The notes under the pieces are model-generated. The model had not been told where the DNA came from and ran no database searches. It saw only the letters and a list, made by a program, of their open reading frames with translations. A program made the position numbers and the translations under genes. Positions 54,452 to 62,357 of a stretch of DNA of 64,000 nt are shown here, piece by piece (the first letter of the stretch is position 1; every line of letters starts with the position of its first letter). This DNA comes from Geoalkalibacter halelectricus (GTDB lineage Bacteria > Desulfobacterota > Desulfuromonadia > Desulfuromonadales > Geoalkalibacteraceae), in NCBI RefSeq assembly GCF_025263685.1, contig NZ_CP092109.1, positions 868,001 to 932,000 of the forward strand, given 5' to 3'.

Positions 54452-54532
54452 TTAGGCGATGACCTCGAAGCGTTCACACACCACGCCGAAAAGGTTTTCC
54501 TCCCGCCAAAACAGCCTTACCCCAGCAACCAA
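54452..54532 (-). other. Possible 26-residue leader ORF upstream of the ThiF-like gene
   Basis: An in-frame stretch beginning with TTG (or a nearby codon) encodes about 26 residues ending GVRLFWREENLFGVVCERFEVIA, stopping 34 bases before the GTG start of the ThiF-like gene. No clear ribosome site. It could be a real small protein, a translational leader, or chance. Confidence 0.25.
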
Positions 54533-54645
54533 CTAGACAAACCCTCAAGGATTATTTGCCAGGACCGTGCATAAGCATGTCAATTTTACCACGCAAATGC
54601 TCAAGAAAAAATCCTCACCTTTGACCTACCCTCAATAAATCCTTG

Positions 54646-54680
54646 AAAAAAAAAGCCCCGACCAGGCGGGGCTTTTTTTT
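54646..54680. terminator. Bidirectional terminator
   Basis: A8 run, stem GCCCCG / CGGGGC, 6-nt loop and T8 run. It ends the small lipoprotein gene on the minus strand. Confidence 0.92.
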
Positions 54681-54684
54681 GCCT

Positions 54685-54834
54685 TCAATTGTGGACATCC
54701 ATCTGCGGCTGAACCGGCTGGTTGATGGTCGGAGCCTTCATGGAACGGTAGGACTTGGGTTCGGTTGTCGCCGCGCATCCAATCATGCCGGCGGTGAAAG
54801 CAACCAGAACCAGCAGCATCATGATTCGTTTCAT
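54685..54834 (-). CDS. Small lipoprotein
   Basis: A 49-aa protein MKRIMMLLVLVAFTAGMIGC..., a type II signal peptide with lipobox MIGC, so the mature lipoprotein has only about 30 residues (AATTEPKSYRSMKAPTINQP...). GGAGG precedes the ATG at 54834. A sigma-54-like element (54891-54905) and a GAATATT motif (54967-54982) lie upstream. Function unknown; the gene ends at a strong terminator. Confidence 0.75.
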   Translation of the reverse strand: MKRIMMLLVLVAFTAGMIGCAATTEPKSYRSMKAPTINQPVQPQMDVHN

Positions 54835-54890
54835 AGGGTGCACCTCCTTTCTCTGTTGGCGATGAGATGAAATCATGCCACTTTAAAGGT

Positions 54891-54905
54891 GCAACCACCG
54901 GGCCA
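54891..54905 (-). promoter_or_regulatory. Candidate sigma-54 promoter of the small lipoprotein gene
   Basis: Minus-strand TGGCCC-GGTGG-TTGC, one mismatch from TGGCAC-N5-TTGC. It would initiate about 45 bases before the start codon; a GAATATT motif lies 62-77 bases further upstream. Confidence 0.45.
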
Positions 54906-54966
54906 ACCCATAACTCATTGGATTTATTGAGATTGGGCAGACAGGGCCTAAGCCGCGCAGAAAAAA

Positions 54967-54982
54967 CTGTAGAATATTGGAC
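54967..54982. promoter_or_regulatory. GAATATT motif copy 4
   Basis: CTGTAGAATATTGGAC. The 16-mer TGTAGAATATTGGACA starting at 54968 is identical to that at 55512-55527, so the two copies flank the monohaem cytochrome gene as direct repeats. Confidence 0.5.
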
Positions 54983-54996
54983 ACTGCGAAAACTCC

Positions 54997-55485
54997 TCAG
55001 TCATCTTTCCCCTTCGTTTCGGCCTGTTTTTGCAACTCCAGAATGAAGTTCACCAGGTCCCAACGATCACGCGGGCTGAGTTGCCCGGCAAATCCGGGCA
55101 TGGCGGCCTCGACAATCCCTTCGCCGATAATCCAGTATTTTTCGCCAGGGCCGTAAATATCGCTGTGTTCACGATCAAGAAAACTGGCCGGAGGTGCGGG
55201 CAAGGCTGTCGCTGCCGGGCCGTCACCCTCTCCCCGAGGACCGTGGCAGGCTGCGCAATGGCGGGTATAGAGCCGCGCGCCGCGCGCCAAGGACTCCGGG
55301 GAAGGTGTTACCGGAGTGCGGTCCATGATGTGATATTGCTCCGGGATACGCTCTTTGAGAGCCATCATTTCCTGCATGTGTGCGTGGTCGTCTCCATGGG
55401 CAACGACATCCTGGGCAGAAACAAGAAACCAGCCCAGAGTGGTTGCAAACAGACACCGGGTGATCAGACTATCGAACCTTGTCAT
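54997..55485 (-). CDS. Exported monohaem cytochrome c
   Basis: A 162-aa class I cytochrome c. Signal peptide CLFATTLGWFLVSAQDVVAH (cleavage near residue 30), haem site CAACHGPRGEGDGPAA (about 77-92) and Met ligand MPGFAGQLSPRDRWDLVNFI (about 129-148). The His-rich stretch HGDDHAHMQEM after the signal peptide could bind metal. It is flanked by two GAATATT motifs and lies downstream of the sigma-54 activator, in the metal-handling region. Confidence 0.9.
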   Translation of the reverse strand: MTRFDSLITRCLFATTLGWFLVSAQDVVAHGDDHAHMQEMMALKERIPEQYHIMDRTPVTPSPESLARGARLYTRHCAACHGPRGEGDGPAATALPAPPASFLDREHSDIYGPGEKYWIIGEGIVEAAMPGFAGQLSPRDRWDLVNFILELQKQAETKGKDD

Positions 55486-55509
55486 TGGGCATTCTCCCGA
55501 GTTGTTGGT

Positions 55510-55526
55510 GGTGTAGAATATTGGAC
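55510..55526. promoter_or_regulatory. GAATATT motif copy 3
   Basis: GGTGTAGAATATTGGAC, 25 bases upstream of the cytochrome start. With the following ACAGA-GA-TCTGTACACTATTCGGCA it makes an imperfect inverted repeat (about 14 of 18 positions). Confidence 0.5.
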
Positions 55527-55594
55527 AGAGATCTGTACACTATTCGGCAAAATTGCCTCAGATTTTTGAGGAAATCCCCAATTTCTCATTTTTT

Positions 55595-56623
55595 TCATTT
55601 CAAATCGATTTTCGGAGTGAATTGCAGTCCGTATTTTGCCAGACGATAGACGAGGGCATGGCGCGGTATCTGGAGAAACGCCGCGGCACGAGCCTGGTTT
55701 CCACCACATTTGATCATAGCTTGGGAGATCGCCTCTTTGATAATATCATCCAAGGAGTAGCCGTTTTCCGGCAGGCGAACAACTTCCGATCGTGCTCCCG
55801 TTCCGCGCAGTCGAAGTCTGGCGGGGAGTTCACTTTCATAGATTGTAGTGCCGCGCGAAAAAATTACCATCTGCTCTATGACATTTTCCAGTTCGCGCAC
55901 ATTTCCCGGCCAATCGTAATTTATTAGTTTTTTCATGACACAGGGGCTGAGTTCCATATCGCTGCAATCGGCTTTTTTTCTGAGGAAATGGGTCGCCAAA
56001 GGGGGTATATCCTCATATCTGTCCCGCAACGGCGGCAAAAAAAGCGGCACCACCGCCAATCGATAGTAAAGATCCTCACGAAAGACGCCTTGATTTATGC
56101 ACTGGGCCAACTCGCAATTTGTCGCCGAGATAACCCGCACATCTACCGCCTTCACTGTGCCGCCGACCGGTTCGATAACGCGCTCCTGCAAAGCCCGCAA
56201 TAACCGGGGCTGCAAATTCAAGGGCAGATCCCCGATTTCATCGAGAAAAAGTGTGCCGCCCTGGGCTTGCTCGAACTTACCTGGCTGATCACGCACCGCG
56301 CCGGTGAAAGCACCCTTACAGTGGCCGAACAATAAACTTTCGAGCAAATTTTCCGGTATCGCCGAGCAATTCAGGGGAACAAAAGGGCCATGCCTGCGGG
56401 TGCTGCTGCCATGGATAAAGCGAGCAATAAGTTCCTTGCCTGTGCCGCTTTCACCTTGCAACAAAACCGTGGCCTCGCTGCCGGCAACCCGCCGGGCGAC
56501 GGCCAATAGTGCCTGGAACACGTCACTGCGGCCGACGAGGGTGGGCACTTCCGAGGGTGGTTTATTTTTCCTGGTGTGGCACCCTGTTTCACATTCCAGG
56601 GTGTTATGTTTTTCGTGGCACAT
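55595..56623 (-). CDS. Sigma-54 activator with Cys/His-rich N-terminus
   Basis: A 342-aa bacterial enhancer-binding protein. AAA+ domain (about 40-270) with Walker A GESGTGKE, the sigma-54 contact loop GAFTGA, Walker [15 protein letters not shown] and [10 protein letters not shown]-terminal Fis-type HTH ([35 protein letters not shown]). There is no receiver or GAF domain; the short N-terminus [16 protein letters not shown] is Cys/His-rich, suggesting direct metal sensing. The start at 56623 avoids the porin terminator; an ATG at 56653 is also possible. The GAATATT motifs nearby are candidate binding sites. Confidence 0.92.
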   Translation of the reverse strand: MCHEKHNTLECETGCHTRKNKPPSEVPTLVGRSDVFQALLAVARRVAGSEATVLLQGESGTGKELIARFIHGSSTRRHGPFVPLNCSAIPENLLESLLFGHCKGAFTGAVRDQPGKFEQAQGGTLFLDEIGDLPLNLQPRLLRALQERVIEPVGGTVKAVDVRVISATNCELAQCINQGVFREDLYYRLAVVPLFLPPLRDRYEDIPPLATHFLRKKADCSDMELSPCVMKKLINYDWPGNVRELENVIEQMVIFSRGTTIYESELPARLRLRGTGARSEVVRLPENGYSLDDIIKEAISQAMIKCGGNQARAAAFLQIPRHALVYRLAKYGLQFTPKIDLK

Positions 56624-56649
56624 TTTATTGCCGACTGAAAAATATAAAT

Positions 56650-56673
56650 ACAAAGGGGGCCCAGAGGGCCCCC
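56650..56673 (-). terminator. Terminator of the porin gene
   Basis: Stem GGGGGCCC / GGGCCCCC, 3-nt loop, then on the minus strand TTTGTATTTATATTTTT. It lies just after the porin stop codon and between porin and activator genes. Confidence 0.85.
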
Positions 56674-56688
56674 GGTAGAAGAGTGATA

Positions 56689-57789
56689 CTAGAAGTAAAT
56701 CTGGGTTTGGAAGCGGAAAGCGTCGACGCGCTCGCCGGCAATGATCTGGTCGTTGACCGCATAGTCAACCTTGAAATTAACGTTATGTCCACGCAGGTAA
56801 TAATTCAAACCCAGATTGAGCGTGTCGAGTTTAGGACCGACGTCGGGATTCTGATGCTGCCAGCGCACCACCGGCTGCCAATGGGCACCGTCCAACAACA
56901 TACAGGGCACCAGGTAGCCGGCCTGTACAGAGGCGGTTTTGCCCTCAAAGCCTCCAGCCCAGCCGTCTCCGTCCCAATCATAATAAGCGGCGGCACCGGT
57001 CAGGCGACCGATTCCCAACCCCTGGTCGACCAGGGCGAACAGGCTCCAGGCCTTGCCGTTGCTGACACCGGCGGCACTGTGGGGAATGCGGTCAAAGCCC
57101 ACGCCGAACGACAGCGCATCGATGGCGCCCAAACTGTTCATGTTATAAAACCAACCACCCTGGGCATCGCCGAGATTGACCATGATCATGCCCGTGGTGC
57201 GAAGTTCGTCGTCGGGATTCATGGCCGCGTCTCTTTGACCCTTGAAAACGCCGACGCGATAATCGATGAGACCACCGGCAAGAAGGCCGCGCGCTTCGAC
57301 CCCGTCATCGCGCCAGAACGAACGATCATTGGGGGTAGGCAACTTGATTGAATTGAGATTGTAGTCGATGCCGAGCAGCGTGGTGGCCGAAGCCTGGGTT
57401 TCCAGGGCGAACGGCGGCAGAATGCGGCCCATCGACACATTGATTTCCGGCATGAACTGAAAGTCGATTATCCCGTCATTCCAGATCAGGGAGTTATCTG
57501 AGCCGGTCTTGCCGGCATTGGGCACATCCGTGTCAAAGAAAAATTTGACTTTTTCATGCACGGAACCCATGGCGAGAATACGCGCCCGACGGGTAAAAAA
57601 TTCGTTGCTCCATTTGTTGTTGTCCGTGCCGGCGGCATTTTCAACGGTTTCGTATTGCAGTTGGGCGAGGAAGCCAAGTTGCAGCCAGGTATCCTCGTCA
57701 ACCTCCAAACGTGGGCCCCAGGCAGCCGCCGGAGAACTCAGGGCGAAAAGCAAGGTTGAAACCAATGCACCAAGAAAAAACTTTTTCAT
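56689..57789 (-). CDS. OprO/OprP-type outer membrane porin
   Basis: A 366-aa beta-barrel porin: signal peptide [23 protein letters not shown], then alternating beta strands ([60 protein letters not shown]) and a terminal aromatic residue (FRFQTQIYF), the signature for outer membrane insertion. The similarity is to the phosphate/polyphosphate-selective porin O/P family. In this metal-rich context it may serve anion or metal uptake or a stress response; specificity is not known. Confidence 0.88.
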   Translation of the reverse strand: MKKFFLGALVSTLLFALSSPAAAWGPRLEVDEDTWLQLGFLAQLQYETVENAAGTDNNKWSNEFFTRRARILAMGSVHEKVKFFFDTDVPNAGKTGSDNSLIWNDGIIDFQFMPEINVSMGRILPPFALETQASATTLLGIDYNLNSIKLPTPNDRSFWRDDGVEARGLLAGGLIDYRVGVFKGQRDAAMNPDDELRTTGMIMVNLGDAQGGWFYNMNSLGAIDALSFGVGFDRIPHSAAGVSNGKAWSLFALVDQGLGIGRLTGAAAYYDWDGDGWAGGFEGKTASVQAGYLVPCMLLDGAHWQPVVRWQHQNPDVGPKLDTLNLGLNYYLRGHNVNFKVDYAVNDQIIAGERVDAFRFQTQIYF

Positions 57790-57980
57790 TTTGCCTCCTG
57801 AATCAAATACAGATTTAATCGGGTGGATACTGAAAAAATTAATAAAGCGAACCGTAAACCGTTCAACACCTCCTTTCGAAATGTGTCAGAAAAAAAATGA
57901 GCCTTTTATTGTCATGCTCAGGACGGCCAAAGTGAGTAAGCATCCATCTAACAATCAAAAAGCGTTCCATTTTCATCGGA

Positions 57981-58015
57981 AATGAAAAGCCCCCATTTTT
58001 CGGGAGCTTTTCATT
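57981..58015 (-). terminator. Hairpin downstream of the multicopper oxidase
   Basis: AATGAAAAGCCCCC...GGGAGCTTTTCATT, a stem of about 13 pairs with one bulge and a 7-nt loop, with U-rich flanking in the minus direction. Confidence 0.75.
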
Positions 58016-58022
58016 CTGGAGA

Positions 58023-58106
58023 TTATTTTTTCAGTCCGGGGCCTGGAGAATATTGCTCAAGCTGTTGCAGAATATCCCCCACATTCCCACCTTCTTTCCG
58101 TGCCAT
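58023..58106 (-). CDS. Possible 27-aa small protein
   Basis: ATG frame MARKEGGNVGDILQQLEQYS...GLKK, ending before a terminator and starting shortly after the multicopper oxidase stop codon. No strong ribosome binding site is visible. It could be a real small protein or chance. Confidence 0.3.
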   Translation of the reverse strand: MARKEGGNVGDILQQLEQYSPGPGLKK

Positions 58107-58118
58107 TGCACCAAAGCC

Positions 58119-59423
58119 TCAGCCGGTTTTTATCCCATCGCGCCGCAGGTCCTGCTCAGGGGCCGGTTCCGCTACCGTACCGGGCGGATGTTCATACCAG
58201 TCATCTGGAGCGGGGCGCGTCGGGTGGACTTTGACGATGGTGAACATGCCGGCCATGTCGATGTGCCCGAAGGGTCCTTCGCCGCCGAGCATGGGAATGC
58301 TGTTGCGCGGCACCGGCATGCCCATGGTTCCCATGCCTCCCATGCCGGTGTGCCCCATGGTCATGTAGCCCGGCAGAAAACGTTGGATTTTTTCATCCAG
58401 TCCGCTTGGATCCATGCCGATCATGTTGGGGATGTCGTGCCCCATCTGGTTCATCAGATGATGGGTCATGTGGCAATGCAGCGCCCAATCACCCGGTTCG
58501 TCGGCGTTGAACTCAATATCACGGCTGCTGCCGACGGGCACCAGGACGGTGGTTTCCGGCCACTGGGCCGAGGGAGGGATTTTCCCTCCATCGGTGGCGG
58601 TGACGAGAAATTTGTAGCCGTGCAGATGAATGGGATGGTGACTCATGGCGCTGAGATTCACCAGGCGGATGCGCACCTTTTCGCCCTGTCGCACCAGCAG
58701 AGGTTCAGTTCCAGGGAAGGCCCGACCATTCATGGTCAGGATATTGAAATCGACCATCTCCCCCGGATCTGGGCGCGAAGTGCCGACCTGGATCTTCCAC
58801 TCACTGAGCAAAAGGGCAAAATCCTGATCGACGCGATAAGCCCGCGAATCGCGCGGGTGGATGATGAACAGCCCCATCATGCCCATGGCCATCTGGGTCA
58901 TTTCGTCGAAGTGGGGATGGTACATGTGGGTGCCGTGCTGGCGCAGGGTGAATTCATAGCGATAGGTTTCACCTGGCGGGATAGGGCGCTGATTGAGCCC
59001 CGCAACCCCATCCATACCGTTGGGCAGCAAGATGCCGTGCCAATGCACGGAGGTCGGCTCGGGCAGGCGGTTGGTGACGTAGATCCGCACCCGGTCACCT
59101 TCGACGGCCTCTATGGTCGGGCCGTGCACCCGCCCGTTGTAGCCCCAACCGTCAACGCGCAGGCCCGGAGCTAATTCATGACGGACCGGCTCGGCAATGA
59201 GATGAAAGACTTTGACGCCGTCAACGATTTTCCAGGGAAGATTCTCGACGTTGGGCGTATGTACCGGCAAATGCCGGTTTATTGCATCGGCACCGGGGCG
59301 CTGGTTCCCCGCGGACGGTGGGGGGGGAGCGCCCTGCGCCTCTCCGACCTCTTTAAGCAGCACACCGCCTGCGAAAACGGCGGCGCTGCGGGCCAGCATC
59401 TGACGACGGGTCATCGGGCTCAT
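58119..59423 (-). CDS. Tat-exported multicopper oxidase
   Basis: A 434-aa periplasmic oxidase: Tat signal (MTRRQMLARSAAVFAGGVLL), then the four copper-ligand motifs HWHGILLPNGMDG, HMYHPHFDEM, HPIHLHGYKFLV and ALHCHMTHHLMNQMG (type 1 Cys in HCH with the axial Met). The C-terminal Met/Gly-rich stretch (HTGMGGMGTMGMPVP) is like those in CopA/CueO-type Cu+ oxidases. It probably oxidises periplasmic Cu+ to less toxic Cu2+. A TolC-family gene lies 23 bases upstream in the same direction. Confidence 0.94.
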   Translation of the reverse strand: MSPMTRRQMLARSAAVFAGGVLLKEVGEAQGAPPPPSAGNQRPGADAINRHLPVHTPNVENLPWKIVDGVKVFHLIAEPVRHELAPGLRVDGWGYNGRVHGPTIEAVEGDRVRIYVTNRLPEPTSVHWHGILLPNGMDGVAGLNQRPIPPGETYRYEFTLRQHGTHMYHPHFDEMTQMAMGMMGLFIIHPRDSRAYRVDQDFALLLSEWKIQVGTSRPDPGEMVDFNILTMNGRAFPGTEPLLVRQGEKVRIRLVNLSAMSHHPIHLHGYKFLVTATDGGKIPPSAQWPETTVLVPVGSSRDIEFNADEPGDWALHCHMTHHLMNQMGHDIPNMIGMDPSGLDEKIQRFLPGYMTMGHTGMGGMGTMGMPVPRNSIPMLGGEGPFGHIDMAGMFTIVKVHPTRPAPDDWYEHPPGTVAEPAPEQDLRRDGIKTG

Positions 59424-59446
59424 GAGGCATACCTCTCTGCGGTGTA

Positions 59447-60910
59447 TCAGTGGTCATGTTCCTGGTGGGAGTCCGGCACCATTTCGGGTTCGGTGGCGGG
59501 GACCTCCTCGGTCCCGAACAAGCCTTCCAGATCCTCATCGATTTCGGGCGAAACGGGCTCGGGCAGCAGCCCGCCCACCACCCAGGTCAAGCGGCTGTGG
59601 GCCAGCCAATAATCCCTCCGGGCATTGACATGTCGGCTTCCGATCTCGAGTTGCCGCTGTTTGGCTTCGAGCAGATCAAACACGCCCAATTGCATGGCGT
59701 TGTAGTGTAATTGGCTCTCTTCGAGGATCTGGTCATGCAAAGGCAGAAGGATCTGGCGATAATGTTCGACCTCCGCGCGGGCCTGCTGCAACGCCAACCA
59801 GGCTTGACGCACGTCGCTGCGGATCTGGGCCTCCAGGGCCGCCTCTTGCCTCAGCGCCTGACGCCACCACCCCTGCTGGGCGGCCACAGCAGAGCCGCCT
59901 GCGTCGAAAATCGGCAAATTCATGCGCACCTTGGGACCCGCCAGCCAGGTGCCGTCGCTTTCACGTTCGACCTCGGCGCCCAGACCCAGATCGGGCTGCA
60001 TTGCGGAAAAGCGCGTGCCACGCAAGGCCTCGGCGCGAACCTCGCGCTCCAGGCGCATAACGGCCAGATCGAGGCGCTGCGCCAACGCGCGCTCTTCCAA
60101 GTCGATTTCGTCGATTTCAGCGGGAGGCAGGGCGGGCAATCGCGGAGCGATGCGCAGGGATTCGGATTGCGTCACCCCCAGTAGAACGGCCAGCTTTTCC
60201 TGATCCAGAGCCTGGCGGGTACGAGCCTGCATATGCGCCAGCCGTGCCTGCTGATAACGCTCCATTTCCCGGGCCAGGGCCAGGTCGGTGATGTTGCCTG
60301 CGCGATGAAGTCGCTCGGCGACATCCGCCGCGGCTTCCGCGACCTCTTCAATCAAACCATGAATTTCCCTGAGCCAAAGACTCCCCTGGGCCTGATAAAA
60401 AGCCTCGCGGGTTTCAGCGGCCAGAGTCAGGGCGGCATCCGCGGTGCGCAGCTTGACCTGCTCGAAATTTTTTGTCGCCACGCGGCGCTTAAGAGGCAGT
60501 TGCACGACATGCAGAAATTCCTGAACCAAGGAAAATTCCAACTGGGTCCGCCCGCCCCCTTCCGGAAAAAGCACCGTGGCACTCAAAACCGGGTTGCGCA
60601 ACAAACCGGCGCGCACCAGGTCGGCCCGGGCAATGCCCAAATCCTCCAACTGCGCGTGCAGGGACGGGTTGTTCAGCAGAGCCAGGCGCGTCGCTCCAAC
60701 TGCGCTCAGGGGTTGTTCCAGCAACTCCTGCACACGCAGTGCGAGAACTTCCTCGTCCAGGCTGACCCCGGGCCAATACAGAGGCTCGCCGGTACGCTCC
60801 TCGACCAGGGTCGCAACCTCGCCGATTCCGGCATCTCGGGGCAAGAAGGCGCACCCGGTCATAAGACCCAGAATCGGTACCAGCATCCAGAGAAAGATAA
60901 CTTTCACCAA
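59447..60910 (-). CDS. TolC family outer membrane lipoprotein (copper region)
   Basis: A 487-aa outer membrane factor with a lipoprotein signal (MVKVIFLWMLVPILGLMTGC) and TolC-like helical repeats (AVGATRLALLNNPSLHAQLE, AAEAAADVAERLHRAGNITD-like, VRQAWLALQQARAEVEHYRQ). It is followed by the multicopper oxidase gene. Unlike cusC it lacks a nearby RND pump, so its partner is unclear. C-terminus is Glu/Pro-rich and ends with HQEHDH, possibly metal-binding. Confidence 0.88.
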   Translation of the reverse strand: MVKVIFLWMLVPILGLMTGCAFLPRDAGIGEVATLVEERTGEPLYWPGVSLDEEVLALRVQELLEQPLSAVGATRLALLNNPSLHAQLEDLGIARADLVRAGLLRNPVLSATVLFPEGGGRTQLEFSLVQEFLHVVQLPLKRRVATKNFEQVKLRTADAALTLAAETREAFYQAQGSLWLREIHGLIEEVAEAAADVAERLHRAGNITDLALAREMERYQQARLAHMQARTRQALDQEKLAVLLGVTQSESLRIAPRLPALPPAEIDEIDLEERALAQRLDLAVMRLEREVRAEALRGTRFSAMQPDLGLGAEVERESDGTWLAGPKVRMNLPIFDAGGSAVAAQQGWWRQALRQEAALEAQIRSDVRQAWLALQQARAEVEHYRQILLPLHDQILEESQLHYNAMQLGVFDLLEAKQRQLEIGSRHVNARRDYWLAHSRLTWVVGGLLPEPVSPEIDEDLEGLFGTEEVPATEPEMVPDSHQEHDH

Positions 60911-60940
60911 AATCCCCCCTTGATCGTATCTAATTTACCC

Positions 60941-60965
60941 GATGTGGGGTCGCAGCCCCCATGTT
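60941..60965. repeat. Palindromic dispersed repeat, remnant C
   Basis: TGTGGGGTCGCAGCCCCCATG matches the ends of elements A (35855-35969) and B (37621-37733) but lacks the middle, as if the internal part was deleted. It lies just upstream of the TolC gene. Confidence 0.6.
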
Positions 60966-60975
60966 GAATGACCCT

Positions 60976-62325
60976 TCATTGCCGTGGATCGGTGGTCAAG
61001 ATGATGGCGCTGACGTTTTTTTTGTTGAACCCTTTATAGCCTTCGCAACGCTGAATGTTTTCCAGATGGCTGCCGATGGCCCCCTGGGCGAGGAACTTCT
61101 CTTCCTGCTCGGCGCTGATTCGCTGGTTGCGCCGCAGATACGCCACCCGCCCCTCGGCCACCGGCCAGCGTTCGGCGACGCTGAAAGCCTGCTTGAGGTA
61201 GGAGAAGTCGCTGAAGGGCGCCATGAAACCGATGCCGTGACGCGCCAGATCCTCCTTGAGGCGCGGAAAATCGAACTGGGCGGCGAGATGATGCATCCCG
61301 GCGCCAAGGATGGAATCACCGTGCAGGGCGCACCACAGCCCCACGGTACCTAACTGCTCGAGCTCTGGCAGTTCTTCGGCGGAAAAATCGGTGGCCACTT
61401 CCTCCGGGGCCAAATCCACATCGAGAAACAGGGTGAGGCCGGCCCGGGGATTTTCCATGAGCTGCGCGCCCCAACCGGCCTCGGCCCCGGCGTAGAAACG
61501 CTCGCGGTGCTCAAAGCCAAGGTCGGAGAACAGCTTGACCAGCTTGGCGAAGTGGCGACGCGAACTGCGGAAAGTATGGTGATCCTGATTGGCCCAACCC
61601 AGCCCCAGGGCATCCTGGCGATGCTTCTGCACCCCACCGGCGAAGTTGCGCGCCTGCCAGTAGCGGCGCTCCGCCTCGCAAATCACAGAGGCGGCGACGT
61701 CGGTCCCGAATTGCGCGATCAAACCCTGGGCCAGACGCTCAGCCTCCCCCCAGGCCAAATCCTCGTTCTCACCGTCACGGGCGCGGATTTGCCAGTCGTG
61801 CAGAGCGGACAAGTATCTGCCTGGATAATCCTCTCCAGGGTTGGTCGGTTCATAGCCATCGCCGCCGCGCCGCTCCACCGCCCACAGGGCCGTCCCGGCC
61901 CTGACGCTCACCAAGCAACGGCGATAGAGGCTCAAGGGTGCGCCCTCGATTTCGGCGGCAAAGCCGTTGGTCTGGAGAAAATCGGCCAGGTTCTCCACCC
62001 GCAGGGCCACTCCCGGAACCGGCCCGACGGAATTGCCGACCAGCATCAGGCGCGGCAGCAGCGCTCCGGGATGCCGCCAGGCCACATGCGTGGTTGCGCT
62101 CTGGGGAACGTAGCCGCAGGTGGCGAGGGTCTCGCGCAAGGCTGCGGTATCGCGCACCAACAGGTGGTCGACCCAATCGAGCAAGCGACCGCTGGTGTGC
62201 GTGCGGATTCTCTCCGCCAGACGCGTCAGGGTCGTGTTGTCCCGCATGTATTGCGCCAACAGATCGAGGCACAGCTTCTCCGCGGCGGCCTGCCGCTCCC
62301 AGTAAAACTCCTGCGCGTTGGTCAT
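60976..62325 (-). CDS. Protein of unknown function linked to lysine catabolism
   Basis: A 449-aa cytoplasmic protein (MTNAQEFYWERQAAAEKLCL). Ribosome site GGAG precedes the ATG at 62325; the longer frame upstream overlaps the aminotransferase gene and is rejected. A stretch resembling a metal-binding VOC-type or DUF1338-like site occurs: NQDHHTFRSSRRHF, GFEHRERFYAGAEAGWGAQL, LTLFLDVDLAPEE. The family of 2-oxoadipate dioxygenases (DUF1338/HglS) would act in lysine degradation and has similar length, but I cannot confirm homology. It directly follows lysine 6-aminotransferase. Confidence 0.75.
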   Translation of the reverse strand: MTNAQEFYWERQAAAEKLCLDLLAQYMRDNTTLTRLAERIRTHTSGRLLDWVDHLLVRDTAALRETLATCGYVPQSATTHVAWRHPGALLPRLMLVGNSVGPVPGVALRVENLADFLQTNGFAAEIEGAPLSLYRRCLVSVRAGTALWAVERRGGDGYEPTNPGEDYPGRYLSALHDWQIRARDGENEDLAWGEAERLAQGLIAQFGTDVAASVICEAERRYWQARNFAGGVQKHRQDALGLGWANQDHHTFRSSRRHFAKLVKLFSDLGFEHRERFYAGAEAGWGAQLMENPRAGLTLFLDVDLAPEEVATDFSAEELPELEQLGTVGLWCALHGDSILGAGMHHLAAQFDFPRLKEDLARHGIGFMAPFSDFSYLKQAFSVAERWPVAEGRVAYLRRNQRISAEQEEKFLAQGAIGSHLENIQRCEGYKGFNKKNVSAIILTTDPRQ

Positions 62326-62357
62326 GGTGACTCCTCTCTTCCCCCCCGTCCCCCTTC

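Larger units (their letters stand above)
57790..58118. other. Intergenic region between porin and multicopper oxidase
   Basis: Holds the porin promoter region (AT-rich, with the ribosome site CAGGAGGC just before the porin ATG), a 34-base hairpin terminator (57981-58015) and a possible small frame at 58023-58106. No other gene was seen. Confidence 0.7.

Noticed and set aside
56617-56632. TGGCAC...TTGC element on the plus strand as a sigma-54 promoter
   Set aside because: The spacing is one base too long and it points antisense into the porin.
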